From Gemmobacter lanyuensis (GTDB taxonomy: Bacteria; Pseudomonadota; Alphaproteobacteria; Rhodobacterales; Rhodobacteraceae), in the NCBI RefSeq assembly GCF_014652355.1, contig NZ_BMYQ01000001.1, positions 60,180 through 124,179 of the forward strand: a DNA stretch of 64,000 nt, given 5' to 3'. The notes under the pieces were generated by a model. The model was given only the letters and a program-made list of their open reading frames with translations. It was not told the origin of the DNA and made no database searches. The position numbers were made by a program, and so were the translations under genes. Below, piece after piece: positions 31,205 to 41,696 of this stretch (positions are counted from its first letter, which is position 1; each line of letters starts with the position of its first letter).

Positions 31205-32125
31205 ATGCGCCTGTCCGCCTTCACCGCCCCCGGCCGCTTCTGGCGCGGCAACCTGCACACCCACTCCGACCGTTCGGACGGGGTGCTGTCGCCCGAAGAG
31301 GTCTGCCGCCGCTACCGGGCCGAGGGCTATGACTTTCTCGCCCTGACCGATCACTTCGTCGGGCGCTTCGGCTATCCCATCGTGGATACCGTTCCCTACC
31401 GGACCGAGGGCTTCACCACCATTCTGGGGGCGGAACTCCACTCGGGCCCCATGCAGAACGGCGAGCTGTGGCATATTCTGGCCGTGGGCTTGCCGCCTGA
31501 TTTCGCGCCTTCACAGTCGCCCGATTTCTCGGTCCATCCGGGCATGGAAACCGGACCCGAGATTGCCGCCCGCGCCGTGGCGGCGGGGGCCTTTGTCGCC
31601 ATCGCCCATCCGCAATGGTCGGGCCTGACGCTGGCCGATGCCCGCAGCATCACCGCCGCCCATGCGGTCGAGATCTATAACCACGGCTGCGCCAATGGCT
31701 GCGACCGTCCCGACGGGTTTGCCATCGCTGATCTGCTGCTGTCCGAGGGGCGCCCCCTGACGATGATCGCGACCGACGACGCGCATTTCTACGAACCCGA
31801 CCATTTCGGCGGCTGGGTCATGGTCAAGGCCGAGGAAAACACGCCCGAGGCGCTGCTGGCCAGCCTGAAGGCCGGGACCTTCTATTCCACCCAAGGCCCC
31901 GAACTGCGCGATGTGGTGATCGAGGATAACCGCGTCATCGTCGAAAGCTCGGCCGTGGTGTCGATGATCGTGCAGGGGCAGGGGACGGCGGCCAAGGCGG
32001 TACATGGGCATTCCATGACCCGGTCAGAAATGCCGCTGGATCGCTTTGCCAATTCGCCTTGGCTGCGCGTGACGGTGATGGATGCGGCGGGCAAGCGGGC
32101 GTGGTCGAACCCGGTCTTCCGGTAA
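31205..32125 (+). CDS. PHP-domain metal-dependent phosphoesterase (CehA/McbA-like)
   Basis: This 306-residue cytosolic hydrolase has a PHP metal site: GNLHTHSDRSDG near residue 15, ALTDHF near 45, the His of IAHPQW near 140, and the DDAH segment near 197. ATG 31205 behind AAGGGA is preferred over ATG 31178. It follows phnM by 103 bases on the same strand. Some PHP proteins hydrolyse the cyclic phosphate product of the phosphonate pathway, so a link with phnM is possible but unproven. Confidence 0.8.
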   Translation: MRLSAFTAPGRFWRGNLHTHSDRSDGVLSPEEVCRRYRAEGYDFLALTDHFVGRFGYPIVDTVPYRTEGFTTILGAELHSGPMQNGELWHILAVGLPPDFAPSQSPDFSVHPGMETGPEIAARAVAAGAFVAIAHPQWSGLTLADARSITAAHAVEIYNHGCANGCDRPDGFAIADLLLSEGRPLTMIATDDAHFYEPDHFGGWVMVKAEENTPEALLASLKAGTFYSTQGPELRDVVIEDNRVIVESSAVVSMIVQGQGTAAKAVHGHSMTRSEMPLDRFANSPWLRVTVMDAAGKRAWSNPVFR

Positions 32126-32129
32126 AGGA

Positions 32130-32759
32130 TCACGGCCCCAGATCGACCAGCTGCAGATAGCTGCGCCCATGGGCCGAGGGTTTGACGGCATAGGGCGCGG
32201 CCGCCGGCAGGGGCGGCGCAGCCGGGCTTGGCGGCAGGATCACAGGCTGTTTCAGCGCCCGAAGTTCTGATTGCCCAAGCGTGAGGCGCCGCGGTGCGCG
32301 GCCAAGCTCCCCCGCCACTGTCAGCCCGCCAAGCGCCATTTCGCCCCGCCCGCCATCGCCCGCCAGCGGCAGCATCAGCAGCCGCCCCCGCAGCGGCGGG
32401 CGCCCCAGCCCGGTTTCGCAGCCCAGATCGGCCTCCAGCACCGCAGGGCGCAGGAAGCACTGGTCGGTCAGCCTGGCCAGACGCGCCCGCGCCATCGGAT
32501 CGAACAGCGCCGAGAGTGGCATGCCCCGCGCCTCCATCCCCAGCAGATGGGTGAAGGTCATGCCTGCAATCCGCAGCCGCGCGACCCCCGGCCCGATGCG
32601 TTCCACCAGAAAGGCTGCGGCCAAGGCCCCGGAAATGCCTGCAGGGTGGATGTCGGCCCGCGCGGGCAAGGCATCGCCCCGACGCAGCCCTTCCCAATAG
32701 GCGCGCAACTGCGCCAGCGGCGCGCGGATTTCAGTCTCGTTGATCTGATCGACGGTCAT
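32130..32759 (-). CDS. PAS_5-family protein
   Basis: This 209-residue cytosolic protein follows the alphaproteobacterial PAS_5 pattern: YWEGLRRGDALPARADIHP near residue 20, then ARLRIAGMTFTHLLGMEARG, which forms the PAS core. The C-terminal 60 residues are proline- and alanine-rich. No output domain is attached. Its role is unknown. It converges with the PHP-domain gene, four bases apart, and is divergent from yicC. Confidence 0.75.
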   Translation of the reverse strand: MTVDQINETEIRAPLAQLRAYWEGLRRGDALPARADIHPAGISGALAAAFLVERIGPGVARLRIAGMTFTHLLGMEARGMPLSALFDPMARARLARLTDQCFLRPAVLEADLGCETGLGRPPLRGRLLMLPLAGDGGRGEMALGGLTVAGELGRAPRRLTLGQSELRALKQPVILPPSPAAPPLPAAAPYAVKPSAHGRSYLQLVDLGP

Positions 32760-32920
32760 CCGAACCTCCCCCCGTTCACGCCCCGACCTGTCAGACCGTT
32801 GCCAGCACGCGGCCTTTGCGCCATGGTCCCACTATACCCCGCACCGCGCCCTTCCGGGACCGGAAAGTGAATGAATGGTAAACGCGCCCCCGGCGCACCA
32901 CCCCCGCAAGGAGAAGACGC

Positions 32921-33814
32921 ATGACCATCTCGATGACCGGGTTTGCCGCCCGCAAGGGGCAGGGGGCGGGCGCCAGCTGGACCTGGGACATGCGGTCGGT
33001 CAACGGCAAGGGGCTGGACCTTCGCCTGCGCGTCCCCGACTGGATCGACGGGCTGGAACTCGCCCTGCGCGGCGAACTGGCCCGTGCGCTCAGCCGCGGG
33101 AATGTAAGCCTCACCCTGCGCGTGACCCGCGAAGGCACCGAGACCGAGGCGCTGCGGCTCAATCACGTGGCGCTCCGGGCGGTGCTGGGCGCCCTTGGCA
33201 CGGTCGAGGCCGCAGCCCTGCAGGCCGGGGTCACGCTGGCCCAGCCCACCCCCGCCGATGTGCTGACCTTCCGCGGCGTGGTCGAGGCGGGCAGCGCGGA
33301 TGAAGACACCACCCCCCTGCGCGCCGCCATTCTGGCCGATTTGCCGGGGCTTCTGGCCGATTTCAACGCGATGCGTGCGGCGGAAGGCGCAGCTCTCCGG
33401 ACCGTCATCGGGGCGCAGATCGACCGCGTCTCGGCCCTGCGGGCCGAGGCCGCAACCGCCGCCGAAGGCCGCCGCGGCACGCAGTCCGATCTGCTGCGCG
33501 CCCAGCTTGCCCGCCTGATGGAGGCCGCCGATACGCTTGACCCCGGTCGCCTCGCGCAGGAACTGGCGCTGCTGGCGGTCAAGACCGATGTCACCGAAGA
33601 GCTTGACCGTCTCTCCGCCCATGTCGCCGCCGCCCGCGCCCTGCTGGCCGAAACCGGCCCCGTGGGCCGCAAGTTCGATTTCCTGATGCAGGAATTCATG
33701 CGCGAGGCGAATACCCTCTGCTCCAAGGCGCAGGACATCACGCTCACACGGATCGGGCTTGACCTCAAGACAGTGATCGACCAGATGCGGGAACAGGTTC
33801 AGAACGTGGAATGA
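32921..33814 (+). CDS. yicC: YicC-family endoribonuclease
   Basis: This 297-residue protein has YicC_N ([15 protein letters not shown], then [20 protein letters not shown]) and the DUF1732 C-terminus ending [21 protein letters not shown]. coli YicC is a ribonuclease family member affecting small RNA turnover. AAGGAG precedes ATG 32921. It is transcribed with gmk, the common bacterial arrangement. Confidence 0.93.
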   Translation: MTISMTGFAARKGQGAGASWTWDMRSVNGKGLDLRLRVPDWIDGLELALRGELARALSRGNVSLTLRVTREGTETEALRLNHVALRAVLGALGTVEAAALQAGVTLAQPTPADVLTFRGVVEAGSADEDTTPLRAAILADLPGLLADFNAMRAAEGAALRTVIGAQIDRVSALRAEAATAAEGRRGTQSDLLRAQLARLMEAADTLDPGRLAQELALLAVKTDVTEELDRLSAHVAAARALLAETGPVGRKFDFLMQEFMREANTLCSKAQDITLTRIGLDLKTVIDQMREQVQNVE

Positions 33815-33816
33815 TC

Positions 33817-34452
33817 ATGACGCGCAAGGGTTTGCTGCTCATCCTCTCCTCGCCCTCGGGCGCGGGGAAATCGACCTTGGCCAAGCGGCTGATGGAGTGG
33901 GATCCGACCCTGCGCTTCAGCGTATCGGCCACCACCCGCGCCCCCCGGACAGGCGAAGAGGACGGGCGGGAATACTACTTCAAGACCCGGTACGAGTTTG
34001 AATCCATGGTCGCCGCAGGCGAGATGCTGGAACATGCCGAGGTCTTCGGCAATCTCTACGGCTCGCCCAAAGGGCCGGTCGAACAGGCCATGGCCGCAGG
34101 GCGTGACACGCTGTTCGACATCGACTGGCAGGGCGGCCAGCAGATCCGCTCCTCCAGCCTCGGGCGCGATGTCGTGTCGATCTTCGTGCTGCCCCCCTCG
34201 ATCGGGGAACTGGACCGTCGCCTGCGTGGCCGCGCCCAGGACAGCGAAGAGGTCATCGCCGGCCGCATGGCCAAAAGCCGCGACGAAATCAGCCATTGGG
34301 CGGAATATGACTATGTCATCATCAACCGAGACGTGGATCACGCCTTCGAGGAACTGGTGACCATCCTCAAGGCCGAACGGATGCGCCGCGACCGCCAGCC
34401 CGGCCTGTCGGATTTCGTGCGCGGCCTGAACCGGGAGTTTGAAGCCAGATGA
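33817..34452 (+). CDS. gmk: Guanylate kinase
   Basis: This 211-residue enzyme phosphorylates GMP to GDP. The P-loop [10 protein letters not shown] is near residue 10, followed by the GMP-binding block [21 protein letters not shown] and [12 protein letters not shown]. The length is usual. ATG 33811 overlaps the yicC stop and is an alternative start. The gene ends in an ATGA overlap with the carbonic anhydrase-like gene. Confidence 0.95.
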   Translation: MTRKGLLLILSSPSGAGKSTLAKRLMEWDPTLRFSVSATTRAPRTGEEDGREYYFKTRYEFESMVAAGEMLEHAEVFGNLYGSPKGPVEQAMAAGRDTLFDIDWQGGQQIRSSSLGRDVVSIFVLPPSIGELDRRLRGRAQDSEEVIAGRMAKSRDEISHWAEYDYVIINRDVDHAFEELVTILKAERMRRDRQPGLSDFVRGLNREFEAR

Positions 34453-34973
34453 TCTATGCACTTGACGACATCGTCCCAGACATCGACCCGACTGCCTGGG
34501 TCGCCCCCGATGCCAATGTGATCGGCAAGGTCGTGCTCGAGGCCGGATCCTCGGTCTGGTTCGGCACCACACTGCGTGGCGATAACGAAGAAATCCGCCT
34601 CGGCCGTGACAGCAATATCCAGGAAAACTGCGTCCTGCATACGGATCTTGGCTATCCGCTGGTGATCGGCGCCTCTTGCACCATCGGCCACAAGGCGATG
34701 CTGCACGGCTGCACCATCGGCGAAGGCAGCCTGATCGGCATGGGCGCGACTGTCCTGAATGGTGCCCGTATCGGCCGTGGCTGCCTGATCGGCGCCGGGG
34801 CTCTGATCACCGAAGGCAAGGAAATCCCGGATTTCAGCCTTGTGATGGGCGCCCCGGGCAAGGTGGTCCGCACCCTGGATGAGACCGCGCAGGCCCGGCT
34901 TCTTGCCTCTGCCGCGAGTTACCGTGCCAATGCCGCGCGCTTCCGCCAAGGGCTCAAGCCCATCGCGGGATGA
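34449..34973 (+). CDS. Gamma-carbonic anhydrase family protein (YrdA/CaiE-like)
   Basis: This 174-residue left-handed beta-helix protein has repeated hexapeptides such as [20 protein letters not shown] and the metal ligands in [20 protein letters not shown] and its neighbour. It forms trimers with zinc or iron at the interface, but many family members show no measured carbonic anhydrase activity. Its ATG overlaps the gmk stop by four bases. A terminator follows the paired repeats downstream. Confidence 0.88.
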   Translation: MIYALDDIVPDIDPTAWVAPDANVIGKVVLEAGSSVWFGTTLRGDNEEIRLGRDSNIQENCVLHTDLGYPLVIGASCTIGHKAMLHGCTIGEGSLIGMGATVLNGARIGRGCLIGAGALITEGKEIPDFSLVMGAPGKVVRTLDETAQARLLASAASYRANAARFRQGLKPIAG

Positions 34974-34980
34974 GCGGCCG

Positions 34981-35050
34981 GGGCAGGGGGCTGTCTGCCC
35001 CCCGCGGCGCTTCGCGCCTTCCCCCCGAGGATATTTGCAGACAGAAAATG
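34981..35050 (+). repeat. Intergenic GC-hairpin/GGATATTT element, copy 3
   Basis: A GGGGG/CCCCC hairpin is followed by CGCGGCGCTTCGCG, then GAGGATATTTGCAGACAGAAAATG. It faces the inverted copy at 35071-35116 with about 20 bases between, so the pair can form one long imperfect stem between the convergent carbonic anhydrase and hutU genes. Confidence 0.6.
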
Positions 35051-35070
35051 GGGGCAGCGGCTCTTTTTCT

Positions 35071-35116
35071 TTTTCTGTCTTGAAATATCCTCAGGGGGTG
35101 AGCCCCGGAGGGGCGA
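35071..35116 (-). repeat. Intergenic GGATATTT element, copy 4 (inverted)
   Basis: Read leftward it gives CCTGAGGATATTTCAAGACAGAAAA, the same layout as copies 1, 3 and 5 but in the opposite direction. GC arms GGGG/CCCC flank it at the right end. Confidence 0.55.
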
Positions 35117-35138
35117 GGGGGCGCGAGCGCCCCCTTTC
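35117..35138 (+). terminator. Intrinsic terminator after the yicC-gmk-carbonic anhydrase operon
   Basis: GGGGGCG and CGCCCCC arms around CGAG are followed by TTTCTATT. It reads as a terminator for the rightward operon and lies three bases before the hutU stop on the other strand. Confidence 0.7.
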
Positions 35139-35141
35139 TAT

Positions 35142-36848
35142 TCAGCCGAGGATGCCGGGCAAGCGCAGGCCGTGATCCTGAGCGCATTGACGCGCCGTTT
35201 CATAGCCCGCGTCGGCATGACGCCAGACGCCCGAGGCAGGGTCGTTCCAGAGCACGCGTTCGAGGCGGCGGGCGGCTTCCGGGGTGCCGTCGGCGACGAT
35301 CACCACGCCTGAATGTTGCGAGAAGCCCATGCCCACGCCGCCGCCGTGGTGCAGGCTGACCCAGGTTGCGCCGCTGGCGGTGTTCATCAGCGCGTTCAGG
35401 AGGGGCCAGTCGCTGACCGCGTCGGAGCCGTCGCGCATGGCCTCGGTCTCGCGGTTGGGGGAGGCGACTGAGCCGCTGTCGAGGTGGTCACGTCCGATGA
35501 CGATGGGGGCTTTCAGTTCGCCCTTTGCCACCATCTCGTTGAACATGAGGCCGGCGCGGTGCCGGTCGCCCAGGCCGATCCAGCAGATGCGGGCGGGCAG
35601 GCCCTGGAAGGCGATCCGGTCGGCAGCCATGTCGAGCCAGCGGTGCAGATGCGTATTCTCGGGGAAGAGCCTTTTCATTGCCGCATCAGTCTTGGCGATA
35701 TCTTCGGGGTCGCCCGACAGCGCGACCCAGCGGAAGGGGCCGATGCCTTTGCAGAACAGCGGGCGGATATAGGCGGGGACGAATCCGGGGAAGGCGAAGG
35801 CCTGTTCCAGCCCTTCGTCCCTGGCGACCTGGCGGATGTTGTTGCCGTAATCCAGCGTCGGCACCCCGGCCTGCCAGAAGGCGACCATGGCTTCGACCTG
35901 GGTTTTCATGCTCTGGCGGGCGGCGGCTTCGACCGCGGCGGGCTCGCTTTCCTGCCGTGCGCGCCAGTCGGCCACCGTCCAGCCGGCGGGGCAATAGCCG
36001 TGGAGCGGATCATGGGCGCTGGTCTGGTCGGTCACGATATCCGGGCGGCCGTTGGGCAGGCTGCTGTCGCCCGCCTGCATGCGGCGGAGGATTTCGGGGA
36101 AGACCTCGGCCGCATTGCCCAGAAGGCCCACGGATTTGGCCTCGCCCTTCGCGGTCCAGTCTGCGATCAGGGCCAGCGCCTCATCCAGCGTCTGGGCCTT
36201 GGCATCGAGGTAGCGTGTCCGCAGGCGGAAATCGATGCGCGTCTCATCGATCTCGACCGCAAGGCAGCAGGCTCCGGCCATGACGGCGGCAAGGGGTTGC
36301 GCCCCGCCCATGCCGCCCAGCCCCCCGGTCAGGATCCATTTGCCGGTCAGATCACCGCCATAATGCTGGCGCCCGGCCTCGGCGAAGGTTTCGTAGGTGC
36401 CCTGCACGATGCCCTGGGTGCCGATGTAGATCCAGGACCCGGCGGTCATCTGGCCGTACATCATCAGGCCCTTGCGATCGAGTTCGTTGAAATGATCCCA
36501 GGTCGCCCAATGCGGCACGAGGTTCGAATTGGCGATCAGCACGCGCGGCGCATCCGTGTGGGTCCGTACGATGGCAACGGGTTTCCCCGATTGCACAAGC
36601 AGCGTCTCATCGGCCTCAAGGTCACGCAGGGCGGCGCAGATGCGGTCGAAATCCTCCCAGCTGCGGGCGGCACGGCCGATGCCGCCATAGACCACCAGCT
36701 CATGCGGGTTTTCCGCCACATCGGGGTGGAGGTTGTTCATCAGCATGCGAAGCGCGGCCTCGGTCTGCCAGGTCTTGGCCGTCCGTTCCGGTCCGGTCGG
36801 GGGGTAGATGTCGCGCAGGTTGTGACGGCTGTTCAGGGGGCGGTTCAT
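35142..36848 (-). CDS. hutU: Urocanate hydratase
   Basis: This 568-residue cytosolic enzyme converts urocanate to imidazolone propionate using tightly bound NAD. The NAD loop [14 protein letters not shown] and the conserved Cys region ([14 protein letters not shown] and neighbours) are present, along with the family N-terminus [16 protein letters not shown]. It is the last gene of the leftward hutI-hutH-hutU operon, 23 bases after hutH. Confidence 0.96.
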   Translation of the reverse strand: MNRPLNSRHNLRDIYPPTGPERTAKTWQTEAALRMLMNNLHPDVAENPHELVVYGGIGRAARSWEDFDRICAALRDLEADETLLVQSGKPVAIVRTHTDAPRVLIANSNLVPHWATWDHFNELDRKGLMMYGQMTAGSWIYIGTQGIVQGTYETFAEAGRQHYGGDLTGKWILTGGLGGMGGAQPLAAVMAGACCLAVEIDETRIDFRLRTRYLDAKAQTLDEALALIADWTAKGEAKSVGLLGNAAEVFPEILRRMQAGDSSLPNGRPDIVTDQTSAHDPLHGYCPAGWTVADWRARQESEPAAVEAAARQSMKTQVEAMVAFWQAGVPTLDYGNNIRQVARDEGLEQAFAFPGFVPAYIRPLFCKGIGPFRWVALSGDPEDIAKTDAAMKRLFPENTHLHRWLDMAADRIAFQGLPARICWIGLGDRHRAGLMFNEMVAKGELKAPIVIGRDHLDSGSVASPNRETEAMRDGSDAVSDWPLLNALMNTASGATWVSLHHGGGVGMGFSQHSGVVIVADGTPEAARRLERVLWNDPASGVWRHADAGYETARQCAQDHGLRLPGILG

Positions 36849-36871
36849 GGTGGCCTCCGGGGCGGGCGGGA

Positions 36872-38404
36872 TCAGGACAGGGTGGGGGGCTGGATGCGGG
36901 CGGCGGCGACCAGCGCCCCGCTGCGCACAAGGGCTGCGGCGGCGGCCAGATCGGGCGCCATGTAACGGTCATCTTGTAGGTGGGGCACATCGGCGCGCAC
37001 CCGCGCCAGCACGCCTTGCAGGGGCAGGGAGGTCACCAGGGGCGCACGGAATTCCACGCCCTGCGCAGCGCACAGCGCCTCGACGCCCAGGATCACATCA
37101 AGGTTTTCGACCATCCGCCCCAGACGCCGCGCGCCATGGGCGGCCATGGAAACATGATCCTCCTGATTGGCCGAGGTGGGGGTGCTGTCGGTCACGCAGG
37201 GGTGGGCGAGGTGCTTGTTCTCGCTCATCAGGGCGGCGGTCGTCACTTCGGCGATCATCAGGCCGGAATTCAGGCCGGGGTTCGGCGTCAGGAACGGCGG
37301 CAGGTCGAAGCTGAGCGTCGGGTCCACCATCAGCGCCACGCGGCGCTGCGCAATGGCGCCGATCTCGCTGATGGCCAGCGCGATCATGTCGGCGGCAAAG
37401 CCCACGGGTTCGGCATGGAAGTTCCCGCCCGAGACGATCCGCCCGTTCGACAGCACCAGCGGGTTGTCGGTGGCGGCGTTGGCCTCGATCTCGAGCGTCC
37501 GGGCCGCCTGGCGCAGGATGTCGAGGGCGGCACCCGTGACCTGCGGCTGGCAGCGGATGCAATAGGGGTCTTGCACGCGGGTATCGCCTTCGCGGTGGCT
37601 TTCGCGGATCACCGATCCGTCAAGCAGCGCGCGCATGAAGGCTGCGGCCTCGATCTGCCCGGCATGGCCGCGCAGGGTATGGATTTCGGGTTGCAGGGGG
37701 GCGGTCGATCCCATGATCGCATCGGTGGACAGGGCCGAGGTGACCAGCGCCGTCTGCGCCGCGCGCCAGGCGGAAAACAGCCCCGCCAGCGCGTAAGCCG
37801 TAGAAAACTGCGTGCCGTTGATCAGGGCGAGCCCCTCTTTCGGGCCAAGGGTGATGGGGGTCAGGCCCGCGCGGGCCAGTGCCTCGGCCCCCGGCAGCAC
37901 TGTGCCCTCGATTTCAGCCTCGGCGGCGCCGATCATGACGGCAGCCATATGCGCGAGTGGCGCCAGATCGCCCGAGGCCCCCACCGAACCTTGCGCCGGG
38001 ATGACCGGGGTCACGCCACGGGCGAGCATTTCTTCCAGCAGGGCCACAACTTCCCACCGCACGCCCGAGGCACCACGGCCGAGCGACAGAAGCTTCAGCG
38101 CCATCATCAGCCGGGCGGTCGCGCGCGGCATGGGATCACCCACGCCGCAGCAATGCGACAGGATCAGGTTGCGTTGCAGCGTGGCGGTATCGGCGGGCGC
38201 GATCTTGAGGCTGGCGAGCTTGCCGAAGCCCGTGTTCACGCCATAGACGGCCGCATCCCCCGCGGCTGCGGCGGCGATGCGGGCGGCGGCGGCCTCAACC
38301 CCCGGGCGGGCGCTGTCATGCAGGCGGGCGGGGGCGCTGTCGCGCCACAGGCGTTCCAGTTGCGCCAGGGTCGTGGCGCCGGGGATCAGGATTTCAGGCG
38401 TCAA
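36872..38404 (-). CDS. hutH: Histidine ammonia-lyase
   Basis: This 510-residue enzyme removes ammonia from histidine. The self-formed MIO cofactor comes from Ala-Ser-Gly in [14 protein letters not shown]. The start is TTG 38404 behind GGAGGCCGCC, giving the expected first residues TPEILIPG; no ATG fits. The start lies 11 bases inside the end of hutI, so translation is coupled. Active-site Tyr lies in [12 protein letters not shown]. Confidence 0.95.
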   Translation of the reverse strand: MTPEILIPGATTLAQLERLWRDSAPARLHDSARPGVEAAAARIAAAAAGDAAVYGVNTGFGKLASLKIAPADTATLQRNLILSHCCGVGDPMPRATARLMMALKLLSLGRGASGVRWEVVALLEEMLARGVTPVIPAQGSVGASGDLAPLAHMAAVMIGAAEAEIEGTVLPGAEALARAGLTPITLGPKEGLALINGTQFSTAYALAGLFSAWRAAQTALVTSALSTDAIMGSTAPLQPEIHTLRGHAGQIEAAAFMRALLDGSVIRESHREGDTRVQDPYCIRCQPQVTGAALDILRQAARTLEIEANAATDNPLVLSNGRIVSGGNFHAEPVGFAADMIALAISEIGAIAQRRVALMVDPTLSFDLPPFLTPNPGLNSGLMIAEVTTAALMSENKHLAHPCVTDSTPTSANQEDHVSMAAHGARRLGRMVENLDVILGVEALCAAQGVEFRAPLVTSLPLQGVLARVRADVPHLQDDRYMAPDLAAAAALVRSGALVAAARIQPPTLS

Positions 38405-39581
38405 GGCGGCCTCCGAAAATGCGGGAATGAAGCGGGGTCGGGCCAATGCGCCACGACAGTTCCGCGGGGTGTCTGGCCTGCCAGATCGCCAGATCGGCGC
38501 GGAAACCCGGGGCGATGCGCCCGGTTTCCGTAAGGCCGAGGGCGGTTGCGGCATGGCGGGTGGTTCCGGCCAGCGTCTCTTCCGGGGTCATGCGGAACAG
38601 AGTGCAGGCCATGTTCATGGCAAGGCAGAGCGAGGTCATCGGCGCCGTGCCGGGGTTGCAATCGGTAGCCACCGCCATCGGCACGCCATGGCGGCGCAGC
38701 AGGTCGATCGGGGGCAGGCGGGTTTCGCGCAGGGTGTAGAAGGCGCCGGGCAGGATCACGGCCACGGTTCCGGCCTCGGCCATGGCGCGCGCGCCCGTTT
38801 CATCCAGCCATTCCAGATGATCGGCGGACAGTGCGCCGTGACGGGCGGCCAGCGCCGCACCCTGCAGGTTCGACAGCTGTTCGGCATGCAGTTTCACCGG
38901 CAGGCCAAGGTCGCGGGCGGCGGCAAAGACGCGGGCAATCTGATCGGGCGTGAAGGCGATGCCTTCGCAGAACCCGTCCACCGCATCGACCAGCCCTTCG
39001 GCATGGGCCCGGTGCAGCGCAGGCAGCACCTGTTCCGTGATGTAATCATCCGCGCGCCCGGCATATTCCGGGGCGATGGCATGGGCGCCCAGAAAGGTGG
39101 TGCGGATCGCCACCGGCCGCAGCACCGCAATCCGCCGCGCTACCCGCAGCATCCGAAGTTCCGTCTCCAGATCAAGCCCATAGCCCGATTTCACCTCGAT
39201 ACAGGTGATGCCTTCGGACAGCATCTGATCGACGCGGGGCAGGGCTTGGGCCAGCAGTGCCTCTTCGCTGGCGGCGCGGGTCGCGCGCACGGTGGAGAGG
39301 ATGCCCCCCCCGGCGCGGGCGATTTCTTCATAGCTGGCCCCAGTCAACCGCATCTCGAACTCTGCCGCGCGGTTATGGGCAAAGACCAGATGGGTGTGAC
39401 AGTCGATCAGCCCGGGCGTGACGAGCCGCCCGCCCAGATCGGTGCGGGGCGCGGGGCTGGCAGGCAGCGCCGCCATGGGGCCGACCCAGGCAATCCGGTC
39501 GCCTTCGATCACCACGGCGGCCTCTTCGATCAGGCCATAGCCGGCCTCCATCGTGGCCACGGTGGCATTGGTCAGAATCAT
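38394..39581 (-). CDS. hutI: Imidazolonepropionase
   Basis: This 395-residue amidohydrolase opens the imidazolone propionate ring. Metal ligands are visible in [12 protein letters not shown] near residue 68, KLHAEQLSN near 237, and the Asp of [10 protein letters not shown] near 312. The start is ATG 39581 behind GGGCGAG, with a 75-base divergent region toward hutF. It is first in the hutIHU operon. Confidence 0.95.
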   Translation of the reverse strand: MILTNATVATMEAGYGLIEEAAVVIEGDRIAWVGPMAALPASPAPRTDLGGRLVTPGLIDCHTHLVFAHNRAAEFEMRLTGASYEEIARAGGGILSTVRATRAASEEALLAQALPRVDQMLSEGITCIEVKSGYGLDLETELRMLRVARRIAVLRPVAIRTTFLGAHAIAPEYAGRADDYITEQVLPALHRAHAEGLVDAVDGFCEGIAFTPDQIARVFAAARDLGLPVKLHAEQLSNLQGAALAARHGALSADHLEWLDETGARAMAEAGTVAVILPGAFYTLRETRLPPIDLLRRHGVPMAVATDCNPGTAPMTSLCLAMNMACTLFRMTPEETLAGTTRHAATALGLTETGRIAPGFRADLAIWQARHPAELSWRIGPTPLHSRIFGGRLDA

Positions 39582-39600
39582 CACTCGCCCCGCTTGCTTT

Positions 39601-39633
39601 TGTCTGCGCTTGATGTGAATATGTCTGCACATA
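39601..39633 (+). promoter_or_regulatory. Probable HutC operator between hutI and hutF
   Basis: TATGT-CTGC-ACATA (39620-39633) is a palindrome in the 75-base divergent region. The half-site TGTCTGC occurs twice, at 39601-39607 and 39622-39628, 21 bases apart, which puts both on one face of the DNA. HutC, a GntR-family repressor answered by urocanate, is encoded by the last gene of the rightward operon. Confidence 0.6.
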
Positions 39634-39656
39634 ATAACCCCTGTCAAGAGGACGAC

Positions 39657-41006
39657 ATGACGGTGATCTGGGCAGAGACGGCCTTGCTGCCGCAGGGCTG
39701 GGCCAAGGCGGTGCGGATCGAGATCGAGGGCGGCCGCATCCGGGCGGTCACCCCCGGCGCCCCTGCGGCGGGGCAGCGCGTGGCCTGCCTGCTGCCCGCC
39801 GGGCAGAACCTGCACAGCCATGCCTTCCAACGCGCCATGGCGGGGATGACCGAACGCAAGGGCCAACCGCAGGACAGTTTCTGGTCCTGGCGCCAGCTGA
39901 TGTTCCGCTTCCTCGATCATCTGACGCCCGAGGATGTCGAGGCGATTGCCGCCTATGTGCAGATGGAGATGCTGGAGGCGGGCTATGCCAGCGTCTGCGA
40001 ATTCCATTACCTGCACCATCAGCCGGGGGGGCAGCCCTATGACCGGCTGTCGGAAATGGCGGATCGCATCACCGCAGCGGCGGGGCAGACCGGGATCGGG
40101 CTGACCCTGCTGCCGGTGGCCTATGAACGCGGCGGGTGCGACGGGCGGGGGCTGACCTCGGGGCAGATGCGGTTTGGCAATGATCTGGCGCGCTTTCTCC
40201 GTTTGCGGGAAGAGGCTGGGGCCGCGCTGCGCGACCTGCCCGATGCCGTGCTGGGGGTAGCGCCCCATTCCTTGCGCGCCGTCACGCCCGCGACGCTGGC
40301 CGCCTGTGCCGATCTGGCCGGGCCGGTGCATCTGCATCTGGCCGAACAACTGGCCGAGGTGGCCGAGGTGCAGGCCGCAACCGGCGCCCGGCCGGTGGAA
40401 TGGCTGCTGGATCATACCGCAGTGGATGGCCGCTGGTGCCTGATCCACGCGACCCAGATGCTGCCTGCTGAAACCGAGGGCCTCGCCCGCACGGGCGCTG
40501 TGGCGGGTCTGTGTCCGATTACGGAATCGAGCCTCGGCGACGGCATTTTTGACGGCATGCGCTGGCAGGCAGCGGGCGGGCGCTTTGGCATCGGATCGGA
40601 CAGCAATATCCGCATCGCCCAGGCCGAAGAACTGCGGACGCTGGAATATTCCCAGCGCCTGCGCGACCATGGGCGGGCGATGTATGCCACCGAAGCCGCC
40701 TCGACCGGGCGGGTGCTGGTAGAGGAGGCGGCCCTTGGCGGCGCGCAGGCGGCGGGCCGCGCCGCCGGGGCGATTGCGCCGGGGCTTTGGGCCGATCTGT
40801 TGGCGCTCGACCTGACCGCCCCCGATCTGGAGGGGCGGCAGGGCGATATGTTGCTGGATGCCTGGGTCTTTGCGGGCGATGACCGCATGGTGGCCGAGGT
40901 CTGGTCCGCCGGCCGCCATGTGGTAAAGGAGGGGCGCCACATCGCCCGCGCGCAGATCGTGGCGGGCTATCGGGCGGTGATGCGGCGGTTGGTGGGGGCG
41001 CTTTGA
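39657..41006 (+). CDS. hutF: Formimidoylglutamate deiminase
   Basis: This 449-residue amidohydrolase-superfamily enzyme converts N-formimino-glutamate to N-formyl-glutamate and ammonia. It has the metal site [11 protein letters not shown] near residue 51, HLHLAEQ near 225, and the Asp of FGIGSDSN near 320. Its presence shows that the two-step HutF/HutG route is used, yet hutG is not in the window. GAGGACGAC precedes ATG 39657. Confidence 0.94.
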   Translation: MTVIWAETALLPQGWAKAVRIEIEGGRIRAVTPGAPAAGQRVACLLPAGQNLHSHAFQRAMAGMTERKGQPQDSFWSWRQLMFRFLDHLTPEDVEAIAAYVQMEMLEAGYASVCEFHYLHHQPGGQPYDRLSEMADRITAAAGQTGIGLTLLPVAYERGGCDGRGLTSGQMRFGNDLARFLRLREEAGAALRDLPDAVLGVAPHSLRAVTPATLAACADLAGPVHLHLAEQLAEVAEVQAATGARPVEWLLDHTAVDGRWCLIHATQMLPAETEGLARTGAVAGLCPITESSLGDGIFDGMRWQAAGGRFGIGSDSNIRIAQAEELRTLEYSQRLRDHGRAMYATEAASTGRVLVEEAALGGAQAAGRAAGAIAPGLWADLLALDLTAPDLEGRQGDMLLDAWVFAGDDRMVAEVWSAGRHVVKEGRHIARAQIVAGYRAVMRRLVGAL

Positions 41007-41689
41007 TGCTGACGGGGTGGGAAGACATCCGGACCGAGGTCCTGCGCCGTATCTCGGGCCGCGAATGGCTGCCGGGCGCCTCGATCCCCACGGAGGAGCA
41101 ACTGGCGGAAACCTTCGGCGTAGCACGGGCCACGGTGAACCGCGCCTTGCGGGAACTGGCGGCCGAGGGCGTGCTGGAACGGCGGCGCAAGGCCGGAACC
41201 CGCGTGGCGCTGCATCCGGTGCGCAAGGCCACGCTCGACATCCCCGTCACCCGGCTTGAGATCGAGGGGCGGGGCCAGCGTTATGGTTATCGCCTGCTGC
41301 TGGAGGCCGAGGACGAGCCGCCGCCCGCCATCGCCTCCCGTCTCGGGCTGGCGCCGGGGGTGCGGCTTTTGCATCTGGTCTGCCTGCATCTGGCCGATGG
41401 GCGCCCGGCCCTGATCGAGGATCGTTGGCTCAACCCCGCCGTTCTGCCGCAGAAGCCCGATTTCCACCGCCAGTCGGCCAATGAATGGCTGCTGGCCCAT
41501 GTGCCTTATACCACCGGCGATATCGGCTTTTCCGCCGCCAATGCCACAGCCGAGGAGGCGCGGCTGCTGGATGTGCCGCAGGGGGCGGCGCTGTTTGTCC
41601 TTGATCGCACGACATGGGAAGGCGACCGGCCTGTGACCTGCGTGCGCCTTGCCCATGCGCCCGGATACCGGATGCAAACGCTGATCTGA
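41006..41689 (+). CDS. hutC: Histidine utilisation repressor, GntR/HutC family
   Basis: This 227-residue repressor has an N-terminal GntR winged helix ([25 protein letters not shown]) and a UTRA ligand domain ([22 protein letters not shown], then [11 protein letters not shown]). The effector in the family is urocanate. Its ATG shares one base with the hutF stop (TGATG). The likely target is the palindrome between hutI and hutF. Confidence 0.9.
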   Translation: MLTGWEDIRTEVLRRISGREWLPGASIPTEEQLAETFGVARATVNRALRELAAEGVLERRRKAGTRVALHPVRKATLDIPVTRLEIEGRGQRYGYRLLLEAEDEPPPAIASRLGLAPGVRLLHLVCLHLADGRPALIEDRWLNPAVLPQKPDFHRQSANEWLLAHVPYTTGDIGFSAANATAEEARLLDVPQGAALFVLDRTTWEGDRPVTCVRLAHAPGYRMQTLI

Positions 41690-41696
41690 GGCGGCC

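Noticed and set aside
38394-41126. Apparent fusion of hutI with a 500-residue N-terminal extension
   Set aside because: The extra part is antisense to hutF. ATG 39581 with a good ribosome site gives the normal HutI length.
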